Shown here: positions 24,387 through 37,155 of the stretch, piece after piece
Layout of the letters: every line of letters starts with the position of its first letter
Numbering within the stretch: the stretch's first letter is position 1
NCBI RefSeq assembly: GCF_048544455.1
Contig: NC_133538.1
Span: 18,814,969 to 18,878,968 of the forward strand
Reading direction: 5' to 3'
Length of the DNA: 64,000 nucleotides
DNA from: Silene latifolia
Taxonomy: Eukaryota > Streptophyta > Magnoliopsida > Caryophyllales > Caryophyllaceae
The notes under the pieces: generated by a model
Seen by the model: only the letters and a program-made list of their open reading frames with translations
What the model was told of the DNA's origin: nothing
The model's database searches: none
Made by a program: the position numbers and the translations under genes

Positions 24387-26167
24387 TGATGTGACCATTA
24401 TTTGAGCATATTTAATCCCCGAATTAGCCTTATTCCCATGCTTTTTAGTGCATATTTGGGTCATTTATTGTCTTTAATCCTTTGTTTTGCATATTCTTTG
24501 AGGTTTTGATCCCTTGGTAGGAAAGGAGTTCAAACCTTGCATTTTCATGGCAAAATAAAGCTAAATTGATTGAATTCAATGACCAAGCATCAAAGAGAAG
24601 ATAAGACTAGAAGACCTTTGTACATATTGTAGTACATGGGCAATGATGAGAAAAGATCCTTGCATCCCCGAGGAAATCCCCAAGGATTGTATGAAGAGAA
24701 AGGAAGAAAAGAAGAAAGGAAGAAGCTGATCTACAATCCGAGCGGATTGCCCACAATCCGCCCGTCCAAGAGAAGGAATCCGAGCGTCTTCCTCAGAAGG
24801 ACGCTCGTCCAAAACCACCACAATCCGCCCGTCCACCCCACAAATCCGCTCGTCCAAGAGACCCACAATCCGCTCGTCCCGTGCTCTGGACGCTCGAATT
24901 GTATGACAGCTATTTCGTTTTCTACTTGTTCTATGAAGGATGTGCATACCTCGGGAAAGACTAGCAAAAAGGAGACTCGCATATTTTTCTGAGAGGAGCG
25001 ATTCCTCAAGGACTTAATCGTCATTTAAGCCCTTATTAAACCCTAATTTGTGTACCTAATCCCCACTATAAATACCCCATTAGTCTAATTAGATAATCAT
25101 GTTCTTCTTAGCAATCTCTAGTGTAGTTTATATCAATCTAATCTCTCTTTAATCTTGTAATCAACTTTTAATCAAGTCTTAATACAAATCTCATTTTCTT
25201 AATCTCTCTTTTGTTCATCTTTCATTTTGGGTAATTGAAGATTATTTGGGTTATTATTGGGAGATTGACAACCTTCCAATCAATCATCAAGTACTTCTAT
25301 TATTCTTTGCTTTATTATTGGAATCATTAGTAGGTATAATTCTCTTAATCCCTTTTTAATTATTGTTAATTATCTTCATTTATTCATCATGTTTTACTTT
25401 GTTGGTATGATTGACAACCTTGCTAGCATGTTCAACATGATAATGAGTGAGTAGTTTCCTTAGCTAGGGTTAATGGGTAATTAGGGGAAATCGGCATGGG
25501 GGATGATTCATGTTTAAATTAATATATTTTCATAGTTTATTTGTTTGCTTGTTGTGATCTCAACTTATGCACATGTTATGTTTGATGAAATGCGAGCCTA
25601 TGAATCCTTGCATTTTTTACCCATCACCTATCTTTTCAATGAGACTTGTAAAACATAAACCAACTCGAGTCTCATTAGACCATGCATATAGTTGAGTAGA
25701 GAAGATTAAGTCGACTTGTAGGTGTTGTACAATCTAATCAATTCGGCTCCGGGACCCAAACTTTCCTAGGATTGTAAGATATAAACCAACTCGATCCATC
25801 ACAACAATAATTGCTTGCTTATAATTTGAGAATATGTTTGTATGATCAATTACCATGAATCCCTTATGACCCCATGACACCCTAGCGCCTTTTATCAATT
25901 GTTTACACCCCTTTTTAATCATCTTGCTTGTTTACTTTCATTGTTATTTAGTTTAGTGATCTTCTATTCAAACCCCAAATTGTGACACCCCTAGACACCG
26001 CTAGTTGCAATTGAAAATCTCATCTCAATTCTCGTCCCTTGAGATCCGACCTTTACTTGCCTCTTTACTAATTGTAGAGTTGTTTGTGAAGTTATAAATA
26101 TTGTTTTGGTCTAGTCTCTCCTAACGACAAGTACCTAAAACTAAACCTCAAAGAGGAATACCGACCA
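24387..26167 (+). repeat. 5' LTR of the Athila-like element
   Basis: Starts TGATGTGACCATTATTTGAG and ends ATACCGACCA. A cluster of AATCCGCTCGTCC-like words lies at 24735-24900. 'cactataaatacccc' near 25064-25078 is a good TATA-box candidate for the element promoter, and the same sequence is present in the 3' LTR near 34302. The 118-codon open frame over the motif cluster occurs in both LTRs and is not a gene. Confidence 0.92.
24735..24900. repeat. Dispersed AATCCGCTCGTCC motif cluster in the 5' LTR
   Basis: About eight copies of a 10-13 base word in both orientations: AATCCGCCCGTCC, AATCCGAGCGTC, AATCCGCTCGTCC, GGACGCTCGTCC and similar. Spacing is irregular, so this is not a simple tandem repeat. 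The cluster recurs in the 3' LTR (33972-34140) and in a longer form inside the element (29400-29740). Confidence 0.88.
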
Positions 26168-26171
26168 AAAA

Positions 26172-26189
26172 TGGCGCCGTTGCCGGGGA
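26172..26189 (+). other. Primer-binding site (Asp-tRNA)
   Basis: TGGCGCCGTTGCCGGGGA, four bases after the 5' LTR, is the well-known Asp-tRNA complement used by Athila/Tat Gypsy elements. Confidence 0.93.
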
Positions 26190-26390
26190 CGGTGTTAACT
26201 TAATTTAGATTTTCTTAGATTGTTATTAGTTGTGTCTTTCTTTGCCTTGGGGAAGTAAAACTCCTCAAGGTTTGTGCTAATTATTTTCAAGTTGTTTGAT
26301 ATTTTGCATGTCTAGAAGATTACAAGGTAACTTGTTACCCTTTGATCACGAAATTGAAAGGACTTTGACAAACAATAGAAGAGAAGAACT

Positions 26391-29096
26391 TTGAGAGGTA
26401 TTGGTGAGGTTGTAGATATTCAACCAAACCCTATTGAGTTCGTCAACCCTTTTGCAAGAGAAGGTGAGGAGAACCCAACACAAAATCAACCCATAATGCC
26501 TAAATTTTCATCACATTCCGCACCAACCGAGGAGAACCTACGCAATGGTACTCTCACACCACAACACTTAACCGGAAATTTCATTGCCAAATCCGCATTT
26601 ATCCAATTAGTCGAAAGAAGCCAATTTGGGGGGATGCCTAGTGAAGACCCTCACTCTCACATGGAGACTTTTTGTGACTATTGTGATGCGATTTCTCAAA
26701 CCGGTGTAACTCAAGACCAAATTCGATGGGTCTTATTTCTTTTTTCTCTAATTGGCACCGCAAAATAATGGTTGAAAGGCCTTGATAAGGCTACTCTCAG
26801 AATTGACTCTTGGAAGAAATTGGCTCTAGCTTTCTACAAAAAGTTCTACCCACCGGAAAAGACTAACATGCTAAGAGCTCAAATTACGGGCTTTAAGCAA
26901 AGAGATGAAGAATCCTTGTATGAAGCTTGGGAACGATTCAAAGGAATTTGTCGCTCATGTCCTCATCATGGACTTAGCGAGTGGTTCTTGGTACAACAAT
27001 TTTGGAATGGTCTTTATGAAGACTCAAGAAACATTCTCAACATGGGATCAAAAGGTATGTTCACCGAAGTTGACGATAATCAAACTTGGAACAAGATTGA
27101 GGAAATGGCGGCCCATAATTCACAATATAGTAGACCTCGCAAGGCTACTAGAGGAGGAAAGCATGAAGTGGACTCTATTACTCAATTGGGTGCTCAACTT
27201 AGTGCTCACATTGATACCATCAATATGAAGTTTGAAAAAGCTATGGCTAGACTTGAAGAAGCCTTAAAATCACCAAAGCATCATGTTAATGCCATGACGG
27301 CATCTTCATCAATCCCAAGTGGGATATGTGAGAATTGTGGAACTTTGGGACATGACCAAAGTGAATGTAGGGGAACAAATGAATAAGTGAATGCTTTTCA
27401 AGTATACAAGAGTGGTACCCCTTATTCAAATTATTACAATGAAAACACCAAATTCCACCCAAATCTCTCATACAAAAGCCAAAATGTTCAAAACCCTCAA
27501 CCAACATACACCCCACCTCCCATGAGAAACCAAAATCAAAGACCCTTTTACAACCAAAACCAAGGTTACCAAAACCAAACTCCATACAATCAACAAAATG
27601 ACCAAGGTTTTGATGTTCAAAAAGCGGTCCTCCAAATGCAAAAGGATCAACAAGAGTTTTTCACTCAAATGCAAAAGGATAGTCAAGCTAAGGAAATCAC
27701 CATCAACAACATCCTAGCCCACACCGAAATGTTGGAAACCCAATTGACTCAACTAGCATCTTCAAGCTCACTAAGACAAAATGGGCAATTACCACCTCAA
27801 AGTAATCCCCCAAAACATGAAACGGTTAGTGCCATCCACTTGAGGAGTAGTACGAGGTATGAAGCACCAAAGAAGCAAGTTGAGGATAAAGTGGTGGAAG
27901 CTAGTGACAAAGAAGAAGTTGTGCAAAACTCCAAGGATGGAGAACCATCAAAAGAAGAAGTTTTAAAGAAAAGTGAAGACAAGGCCAAGGAGAAGGAACC
28001 CATTGTGATTAGACTTCTTTTTCCAAGTCGTCAAGCCAAGCCCAAATTTGATGACCAACTTGGAAAATTTATGGAAATTGTGAAGAATTTGGAAGTCTCG
28101 ATTCCTTTCATGGAATTAATCAATCACGTGTCGGCCTATGCAAAGTACATGAAAGTCATCCTTACGAAAAAGAAGTCGATCCAGAAGCTTGAAACTATTG
28201 CCTTCACTAAGGTGAGTAGTGCAATCCTTCAAGGGAGTTCACCTCTGAAAGTTAAATATCCGGGAAGCTTCTCAATACCGTGTACCATTGGCGACACAAC
28301 GATCAATAAAGCCCTATGTGATCTAGAGGCTAGTGTAAGTGTTATGTCGTATTCGGTAAGTAAAAGGTTAGGGATGGGAGAGCTTAAATGTACCAATATC
28401 ACACTCCAAATGGCCGATAGATCGACAAAGACACCATTAGGGATATGGGAAGATGTTTCCGTAAGAGTTGGGAAATTTTTCATCCCGGTGGACTTTGTCA
28501 TTGTTGACATGGAAGAAGACTCCAATATTCCAATAATTCTAGGTAGCCCTTCCTTGCATACCGCGGGTGCGGTGATAGATGTGAAGCATGGAGAGCTCAC
28601 TCTAGAAGTGGGGGATGAGAGCATAACTTTCAATCTTGACAAGACCATGAGAGCTCTCCGTTTGCATGAACCATGTTTTATGGTTGATCATTATAGCCGG
28701 AAGGATGAGAGGAAGAAGTCGGAATTCCAATGGAAAAAGAAAGTTGATGATGCTCCATCAAAAGAGCAAGAGAATTGTAACAAAGAAAGCTTGAAAAGCT
28801 CACCCATGACAAGTGAAGAGGATGGCCTCATTGGCCAAAACAAGAAAGGAGGAGAGTTGTCTCTATCAACTCAAGAGATTTTTAATGATCAAGTAGACGA
28901 AATTTGCGGTCTTTGGGACGATGAGTTTGAAGGGATTTTCAATCCCTACATTGGTAATGCTATCGATCAAGACCAACATGAAGGACAACAAGTGCAAAGA
29001 TCTATTGAGGATCTTTATCATGATAATGAACAAGCTTTTGACTACTTCTTCAAGGTGTTGAGTAACATCAACAACACCTTGAACATGCCCCAATGA
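26391..29096 (+). pseudogene. Athila-like gag-protease region
   Basis: One reading frame, with about two interruptions, covers gag and protease. The gag part (about 26600-27130) shows the Retrotrans_gag signature: HMETFCDYCDA, then SWKKLALAFYKKFYPP and the ESLYEAWERFKGICRSCPHH stretch. A zinc-knuckle-like CENCGTLGHDQSECR lies near 27330-27375. A Gln/Asn/Pro-rich linker follows (27420-27600), then a charged segment with EVVQ and KEKEPIV, and a retropepsin-like fold near 28255-28640 (PCTIGDTTINKALCDL, ITLQMADRS, IPIILGSPSLHTAGAVIDV). In the family these make the particle coat and its processing enzyme. No polymerase follows, which is unusual for Athila. Confidence 0.87.
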
Positions 29097-29399
29097 CATC
29101 TCTCTAAGGATGAGAGTTTGGTGGAGTCCTCTCCAAACCACCATTTTTAAATATTTCTAACTCCCTAACTTACATTTTAATTCTTACATTGCATTTTTGT
29201 CATTTTTGGATTTTTGTGCCTTGATCATGATATTCATCATTTTTGAGAGAAGTGAGGGAGGGACTAATGATTTTATTGATGTGTAGTGCTTTAACTTAGT
29301 GTGGGGATAACAATTGCCTAGGCTATTCACGCCTTTGTAGTGCCCCTACAATGAAGAACACGGGATTTGAAGAATGAAAATGACACGAGATATGCAAGT

Positions 29400-29740
29400 G
29401 CACGGATGGACCTGAATCCGGGTAGACCAGGAGGAATCCGAGCGTCTGTGGAAGAATCCGTCCGTCCAAATAAGCTGCAAAATGAAAAATTTTGGTATGT
29501 TAGAGAATCCGAGCGTCCCAGCTGAGAAGACGCTCGTCTGAAATTGGCCGCTCGTCTTTTTGCCAGTGCAGATTAAGCAAAGTTCCTGTAAGAGAATCCG
29601 CTCGTCTTTGAGGAAAGCCGCTCGTCCTGAATTGCAGAATCCGCTCGTCTTCACTGAAAGACGCTCGTCTTTAGGCGAGTTTTCCTGAAGCCAAATTGAG
29701 CAGAATCCGAGCGTCCCGAAGGGAATCCGCTCGTCTTCCC
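29400..29740. repeat. Internal GAATCCGCTCGTC motif array
   Basis: About a dozen copies of the same words seen in the LTR cluster, such as GAATCCGAGCGTC, GAATCCGCTCGTC and AAGACGCTCGTC, spaced 10-40 bases apart. It sits between the end of the protease region and the second ORF, where pol would be expected. Its sequence is not a copy of the LTR cluster as a whole, only of the word. Confidence 0.87.
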
Positions 29741-30064
29741 CCTGCAGTTTTGAATTTTTCGGGTGTTTTAAATACCCCTTCACACCTTCATTTCATTCAT
29801 TCAAACACTACCCATAAACCCCAAAACCCTCATCCTCTCCATCACCAAAAACAAGATTTCCTCAACCAAATTTAACAAAATCAAATCCAAACTTCCTTAC
29901 AACAACAATTAATCACTCCTTTTGCAACAATAATCAATCCAAGCACCAAAATCTTCAACCTTTGAGTCGATTTTTGAAATACAAAGACAAATCCTTTCAT
30001 CTTAAATCGATTTGGGTATAATTAGAAATTAAAGATTTTCAACCTTTTCTTAGTGTAATCAACA

Positions 30065-31658
30065 ATGGCAAGAACAAAAGGAGCAACAAAGTCACTCAAG
30101 GCAAAGACACTTTCGAAAAGGCAACAAAGCCTTCAAGCAAAGAAAGCTTCAATGGCTATGGTGGTTTCTAGTGAAAACTTGGAAGTTCAACAACAACAAG
30201 ATCCTCCCTTGGAAGCAACAAAAACAATAACTCCGGAAATCGCTCAATTACCCAACTATCCGGAGGTAATTTTCATTTCTAACTCCCATAGGGATACATT
30301 TGCCAAGTATGCTAAGAAAGCCATTTTGCCCACCAAATTCATTTGTGAAGATGTCTTGAACAAACTGGGTGTCCTTGAACAAACAAAAGCCTTCTTTGAA
30401 GCCATGGGGTTGGGAAAATTGTTTACTACAAGAGAATTGACATACCCCTCCCTTACCTTGGAATTCTTAAGTTCATTGAAAGTGACTAAGGTATAGACTA
30501 GAGAATACATCGAGTTCCGTCTTGCCAATGTGAATAGGCGCATCACCTTTGATGTTTTGAGTAAAGCATTAGGCCTTAGTGATACACCATATTATCACAA
30601 GATTCCCGAAAATTATGACCCCGCTCCTCTTTGGGAGGCGATTTTCGGGAAGAAATTTGTGAGCTTTCATGCGTGTCGCGCTCTATTAGTCCACCATCCG
30701 GGCATTAGAGTGTGGCACAAGGTCATCGGGGATATTATAATTGCAAGAAAAGGCACTAATCACTTTACAAAGCTCGATTGTGTTCTACTTGAGTCGGCCT
30801 TAAATGTCGGAAGGGAATTCACTAAGCCTTACGATGTTTTAAGGCTTTTGATGAAAAGATGGCTTAATGTTGATTGTAGTAAGGAAGGCACCGCTCATAT
30901 TGTAAATGGAGGTCTAGTTACTCTCTTGGCCAAGAACTTTGACGCAAATTTCAAAAAGGATAACACTTATGTGGCGATCAAAGGGGGTCATCTCATTGAC
31001 ATGGATGCCATGATTTACAAGTACAAATGGGTCAAGCATAACTCTCTTGACACCAACTATGGGTGGCTAACCAATGATGCTAGATCTTTCACTTTGCCTT
31101 CCAAGATATGCCGATTAAGTGCTCATCGAACAAACTACCTTCTTCCACTCTCCAAGGACGCCGAGTACATCATCCGTCAACAAAGGGGCGAGATTGAAAG
31201 AGCCCTCCTCCTCCATTGTCACACCACCCTATCCATTCAAATATCAATAGTTCAAACCCAAAGATGTTGAAGTGGGCAATGACTACATGACTCTCCTCAT
31301 GAGAGAGATGCATAAACAAGCTTATAATGATCGAGTTGATGCATATTTGGCCCAATATCCACCCCTCCTTCATTTAGCTAGGCAAGGACTACTTGATCCA
31401 TCATGTCCTTTGCCTAGTTGGGCGGATAGGGAAGTTTTCTTTCCAAGCACATCTAGGGGTGAAAGACCGGGTGAAGATAAGAATGTCGATGATGAGGTTG
31501 TTGATGATGAGGGTGTTGATGAAGAGGTAGATGAAGAAGAAGAGGTTAATGAAGATGATGAAGGAAGTGAGCAAGATCAAGGAAGTGAAGATGAGAGTGG
31601 AGATGAGTCCGCTTCTATGGAGGAAAATGATGACAATGATGATATGGTGGAGGACTAG
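30065..31658 (+). pseudogene. Athila-type second ORF (putative plant transposon protein)
   Basis: A region readable with a few breaks. It starts with a Lys-rich, Gln-rich N-terminus (MARTKGATKSLKAK), continues with the segment RRITFDVLSKALGLSD, WEAIFGKKFVSFHACRALLV and HKVIGDIIIARKGTNHF (about 30535-30770), and ends in a strongly acidic tail (31490-31658) rich in Asp and Glu. This resembles the Arabidopsis retrotransposon ORF1 / putative plant transposon protein families associated with Athila elements; its position 3' of gag-protease is where an envelope-like ORF usually sits. I see no membrane segment. The biochemical role is not established. Confidence 0.7.
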
Positions 31659-33590
31659 CAAACTTTGGAGGCTCCTACCCTCTTGAGGTTTGTTTACTTC
31701 TTTCTTTGTTTTCTTTATTTTTATCTTGATCATAGTTTGGAGAGTCCTAGAAACATGAGGACTAACACCTCGGCCCCATTGAGGTGTTCTTTTTATTGTT
31801 CCCATTTGAAAAATCCAAAATGACAATATATAGTTTCATGCATTGCATCTTGTGTGCATGAACTACCCCAAAATTTAAGACATTAGAAATAATGTCTATC
31901 TAGGTTTGGGGAAGTACATGCATATGCAACGGGAGGTAATCTAAATTACGCTCTCCGTCATAAACAAAAACCCATGCATCATGTAGTGTAGATTAGAATA
32001 GCTTGCATTTAGTATATAAATCATGCATCATACTTGCATAATTTCCTATCATATTGGTCATTGAGGACAATGCCCATATTAATGTGGGGATGAGAAATTC
32101 TAACTTAACTTTTATTCAAAAATCCAAAAAAAATCAAAAATTTCGAAAAAATCAAAAAAATTGAAAAATTGAAAATCCAAAAACAAGTTCATTTCCTTTG
32201 TAGTGTAGACTTGTATATATTATGTTTGTCTATCCTTGTTCACATTGATCGACTACGCCACATCCGAGACATGAGGATATTGAAGACCGCATGGTATGAT
32301 CTTTCCAATCTCATTTTTCCTCTTTATGTTAATGACTATGTGGCTTTATTTTGATTGATGCGGTATAAACAATGTAAATTTAGGACTTGCATTTAGATTA
32401 TATGGCATATTAGTTGGTAGAATCATATGCATTAGGATGTATATATGTTAGTTGCATCATGGCATGTAGTTTGCATGTTAGGAAAATTTTGCGAAACTGT
32501 CTACTTGGGAAGCTTGACAAGTGTATATAGGCCCTGGTAGATGTTTTTTCTTCTTAAGACTTCGCTTGTTAGAATACTTGTAAAACACCCTAGGATGTGT
32601 CATGCTAGTATCCTTTGACCCATGGATTAAGGCCTAGTCAAGAGTACCTTGTGATGTGATAACTACTTGGCTACCGTTTATTCCAAGGTGACCCTTGAAA
32701 CCATGCAACCATCATTCATTCATCCATGTTCTACCACATTTTTGTCATCAAAGGGAATGGGCACAAAAAGAAATTGTTCAAAAATTTGAGTTCAATGAAA
32801 TGAAAAGTGAAAGAAAGTTTGCAAATTGCATCAAAATGAAAACATGAGCAAAAATAGACTCCTATGCTTCAAATATAAGTTACCCTCACTAAATATGGGG
32901 TGACTTTGAAAATGTTCAAAAAGAAATGCAAAAAGTTGAAAGTTGTCAAGTGTTGAATTGCCAAAAATCAAAAGATATGGCAAGAAAATGTTCTCAAATG
33001 TTATATACCACAAGAAATTGGGGGGAAAAAACAAAAACAAAAGCAAACTCCCAAATGAAACTCAAATATCTATTGATCCCTTTATCCATCGAATCCATTT
33101 TGTGCATGGCAGAGAGGGGGCGACCCTTCTTCTTGTCTAGGCAAGAGGGGGAATTCCGCGATCCTCCAGTGTTTCTAACACCATAGGGAGTCTACTCTTG
33201 ACAAAAGCATTTAACGATTGAGGACAAAGGTACCCTAGCTTGACACAACTTGGAGGTGATTTATTGGTATCCTTCTAGGCTTAGTAGTTTGAAGAAATTG
33301 CATCTATGAAGGAGTGTGTACCCTTGAATTGCTTCCCTTGTAGATAATTTCCGCCACTTAGATGAGGAAAGTGGCTATTCTTTTGTAGATGCATCCATTA
33401 CTTGATTTTATGTGCTTTAATGCTTGGATGTGTCGCCATTTTGGCAAGACCCACCTTGCCTTGCAAGAAGGCATCCTACCTCATGGTTGTCTTGTTGTGA
33501 GTTGAAGGGGCAGAGTGAGACTCGCAAATTGTCTCATATCGGCTATGCTATTAGGTTATTTTAAATAACGGTCCTAGTCTTTGTCACTTC
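31659..33590 (+). other. 3' non-coding tail of the Athila-like element
   Basis: About 1.9 kb with no believable ORF. It contains two internal 'gtttggggaa'/'atgtggggat' purine tracts (near 31904 and 32078), an A-rich 'aatccaaaa' stretch (32118-32185) and 'gaggacaatgcccat' (near 32064). The right-hand gag-only Gypsy element has counterparts of these in the same order, suggesting distant relationship. Confidence 0.7.
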
Positions 33591-33624
33591 TTTACTCGGG
33601 ACGAGCAAAGGTTCAGTTTGGGGA
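33591..33624 (+). other. Hairpin and polypurine tract before the 3' LTR
   Basis: TTTACTCG-GGA-CGAGCAAA forms an 8-position stem with one mismatch and a 3-base loop; the purine tract GTTTGGGGATA follows within 10 bases. The loop region reads CGGGAC, a one-base-shorter form of the CGAGGAC core seen in the other elements. Confidence 0.72.
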
Positions 33625-35402
33625 TATTTGACCATTATTTGAGCATATTTAGTCCCCAAATTAGGCTTGTTCCCATGCTTTTTAGTGCATATTTGGGTCA
33701 TTTATCGTCTTTAGTCCTTTGTTTTGCTTATTCTTTGAGGTTTTGATCCCTTGGTAGGAAAGGAGTGCAAACCTTGCATTTTCATGGCAAAATGAAGCTA
33801 AATTGATTGAATTCAATGACCAAGCATCAAAAAGAAGACAAGACTAGAAGGCCTTTGTACATATTGTAGTAGATGGGCAATGATGAGAAAAGATCCTTGC
33901 ATCCCCAAGGAAATCCTCAAGGATTGTATGAAGAAAAAGGAAGAAAAGAAGAAAGGAAGAAGCTGATCTACAATCCGAGCGGATTGCCCACAATCCGCCC
34001 GTCCAAGAAAAGGAATCCGAGCGTCTTACTCAGAAGGACGCTCGTCCAAAACCACCACAATCCGCCCGTCCACCCCACAAATCCGCTCGTCCAAGAGACC
34101 CACAATCCGCTCGTCCCGTGCTCTGGACGCTCGGATTGTATGACAACTATTTCGTTTTCTACTCGTTCTATGAAGGATGCGCATACCTCGGAAAAGACTA
34201 TCAAAAAGGAGAGTCGCATATTTTTCTGAGAGGAGCGATTCCTCAAGGACTTAATCGTCATTTAAGCCCTTAGTAAGCCCTAATTTGTGTACCTAATCCC
34301 CACTATAAATACCCCATTAGTCTAATTAGATAATCATGTTCTTCTTAGCAATCTCTAGTGTAGTTTATATCAATCTAATCTCTCTTTAATCTTGTAATCA
34401 ACTTTTAATCAAGTCTTAATACAAATCTCATTTCCTTAATCTCTCTTTTGTTCATCTTTTATTTTGGGTAATTGAAGATTATTTGGGTTATTATTGGGAG
34501 ATTGACAACCTTCCAATCAATCATCAAGTACTTCTATTATTCTTTGCTTTATTATTGGAATCATTAGTAGGTATAATTCTCTTAATCCCTTTTTAATTAT
34601 TGTTAATTATCTTCATTTATTCATCATGTTTTACTTTGTTGGTATGATTGACAACCTTGCTAGCATGTTCAACATGATAATGAGTGAGTAGTTTCCTTGC
34701 TAGGGTTAATGGGTAATTAGGGAAAACCAACATGGGGGATGATTCATGCTTAAATTAATATGTTTTCATAGTTTATTTGCTTGCTTGTTGTGATCTCAAC
34801 TTATGCACGTGTTACGTTTGATGAAATATGAGCCTATGAATCCTTGCATTTTTTACCCATCACCTATCTTTTCAATGAGACTTGTAAAACATAAACCAAC
34901 TCGAGTCTCATTAGACCATGCATATAGTTGAGTAGGGAAGATTAAGTCGACTTGTAGGTGTTGTACAATCTAATCGATTCGGCTCCGGGACCCAAACTTT
35001 CCTAGGATTGTAAGATATAAACCAACTCGATCCATCACAACAATAATTGCTTGCTTATAATTTGAGAATATGTTTGTATGATCAATTACCATGAATCCCC
35101 TATGACCCCATGACACCCTAGCGCCTTTTATCAATTGTTTACACCCTTTTTAATCATCTTGCTTGTTTACTTTCATTGTTATTTAGTTTAGTGATCTTCT
35201 ATTCAAACCCCAAATTGTGACACCCCTAGACACCGCTAGTTACAATTGAAAATCTCATCTTAATTCCTGTCCCTTGGGATCCGACCTTTACTTGTCTCTT
35301 TACTAATTGTAGAGTTGTTTGTGAAGTTATAAATATTGTTTTGGTCTAGGTGCTCCTAACGACAAGTACCGAAAACTAAACCTCAAAGAGGAATACTGAC
35401 CA
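33625..35402 (+). repeat. 3' LTR of the Athila-like element
   Basis: Direct repeat of 24387-26167, starting around TTTGACCATTATTTGAGC and ending ATACTGACCA, followed by the right TSD GTTTT. The first few bases differ from the 5' copy, so the start is accurate to a few bases. Confidence 0.9.
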
Positions 35403-36627
35403 GTTTTGAACCGGAAACCTTGAGAGAATGCTTAAGAGTGTGGGGTAATTTAAAGTAAATATAGTATATTTCTCTTAGGAATTTTTTTTTGTCTTGGTTG
35501 CATATTGTTGCGATTGATGATTGCGGTTGCGGGGGCATAACCTTGTTTTACAGAGGAGGTATGTGATATGATTTATTTTAAGCGTTTTTATAAGCATGTT
35601 GATATGAGGAAGTATGTTGGCATGTATGTGGAAGGTGTGAATATGATTAAACATGTAAAGTATTAGTTATTGTGTGGAATTGTGAAGAATGCGATTTTGG
35701 TTGATTTCACAAGATTTTTACCCTTGATTGTTTTGGCTGCCATTTACTACCTGTTTAAAATTCTTATACGATATTTTTATGTGTGATACCCTTATGAGTT
35801 AGCTTTCATATGTCACTAGTCTCATATTCAAATCATATACGGTTTAGGAGGAATAAATATTTTAGTCGACAGTGGTCGAAATATTCCTGTACAGTGATGT
35901 TTCTGCGCCATGTTTTTGTAAAATTTGCCATTTAAAAACTACTTATTCATTAGGCATGATTCCAAATCCACTGTTTACAATATTCGTATATGTTTCTAAA
36001 TTGATAAGTCACGTTACAAGGAAATATTTTGACAATTTATAGTGATTTTTACAAGTTGACCTAAGTTTTTGACAAGTTGCTGTAAAATTTCTATTTCGAC
36101 CAAGTAGTTTGTAAAATGCATTATAAATTGATCTTATGAGTTTTTGACTTTATTCTTTTTCTCATGGTTTACTAACTCTCTGTATTTTCTAAAATGTATA
36201 AGTTCTCAAGGAGTAATTATGTTATTATTTATTAATGATTTTTAGAAGTTATAACATGTTTTTCTAGCCTTGAAAAGTATAAGTTTTTGGTTCTTATCTT
36301 TTGCACGCTGATAATTTGATGTTGTAAATTATGTGAAGTAGAGTACCATGTCTAGTGATATGTAGAATGTGTTGCCCTAAACCATATATATGTTCACAAT
36401 AATTGCATCCATGTTTAAGTTAGATGTTATTAGTAAGAAATAAACGCGCAAGTAATAGATCTAAATTAATTCAAAGGTTGTAGTTATTTAATTTCTGTTT
36501 AGTAACTTTTATTACATCATCAATCAATATTGTGTTGGAAATAATAGTTGTCTTGGGTTACAATGTGTATTTCATATTTTGCGGCGTTACAACAATGAAT
36601 TGATTGTTCCTATTGTTTGATATTCCG

Positions 36628-36645
36628 AACTTCGAGGACGAAGTT
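36628..36645 (+). other. Relic hairpin before a worn LTR start
   Basis: AACTTCG-AGGA-CGAAGTT, perfect 7 bp stem with a 4-base loop. The purine run AGGGGGAAGGAA follows, and 19 bases after the stem the sequence TGTAATAC imitates an LTR start. It looks like a duplicated copy of the 3' junction. Confidence 0.75.
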
Positions 36646-36804
36646 TATTTTTAGGGGGAAGGAATGTAATACTTCAAATATTTTGAGTTATTATTTGTAT
36701 ACCTTGTGATAGGATTGATGTGGGTGATAATCGTAAATAGATAATTGTGTTGGATGGTAGTAGTTATGAGAATGTTTATAAGTGTTCTGGTAGTAGTTGT
36801 GGGC

Positions 36805-36841
36805 GAACTTCAGGACGAAGTTCATTTTAAGGAGGAAAGAC
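36805..36841 (+). other. Hairpin and polypurine tract before the 3' LTR
   Basis: GAACTTC-AGGAC-GAAGTTC, perfect 7 bp stem, followed by AAGGAGGAAAGAC and, 18 bases after the stem, the 3' LTR start at 36842. The purine run is the likely plus-strand primer. Confidence 0.75.
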
Positions 36842-37122
36842 TGTAATACCCCATATTTTGATAATAATTTATGAGAATAATTTATGTAATTTAATAATTA
36901 AGTAAAGACATTTCTAATAATAATTACAAATAAGACTTTAATTAAATAATAAATTAAGTATTCAAGTCGGGAATTGGGCTTAGCTAATAATTGAGCTTCG
37001 GGCCGTGTGCCATTGTTAATTGGACCGAGACTTATTAATTTAGTGTGAGTAAGATCGGGATTTGTATCGAGAATTAATAATATAATATGAAAATAATAAT
37101 ATATAAAGGTAATAATAATTAT

Positions 37123-37155
<33 letters not shown>

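Larger units (their letters stand above)
24387..35402 (+). mobile_element. Athila-like Ty3/Gypsy element without visible polymerase
   Basis: An 11.0 kb forward-strand element with LTRs of about 1.78 kb (24387-26167 and 33625-35402), flanked by the TSD GTTTT (24382-24386 and 35403-35407). An Asp-tRNA primer site follows the 5' LTR. The interior holds a gag-protease region (26391-29096), a motif array (29400-29740), a second ORF (30065-31658) of the kind found in Athila elements and a long 3' tail. I find no reverse transcriptase, RNase H or integrase between them, so the element is non-autonomous. The reading regions carry a few breaks. By eye the LTRs differ at roughly 60 sites, 3-4 percent, giving an age of about one to two and a half million years at common plant rates. 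Confidence 0.9.
35403..36841 (+). other. Right interior of the LARD element
   Basis: About 1.4 kb, AT-rich, no coding sequence recognised. Near its end two purine-tract/LTR-start junctions stand in tandem: a hairpin and purine tract at 36628-36664 followed by TGTAATACTTCAAATATTTTG (a worn LTR start), and the functional pair at 36805-36841 just before the real 3' LTR. Confidence 0.75.

Noticed and set aside
24576-25024. ORFs of about 100-120 codons on both strands, repeated at 33873-34261
   Set aside because: They cover the motif cluster of the Athila-like LTRs and exist because the motif avoids stops; they occur in both LTRs and have no protein signature.
29346-29783. 145-codon minus-strand ORF
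   Set aside because: Antisense frame through the internal motif array; repeated DER/TSGF-like words simply translate the motif.
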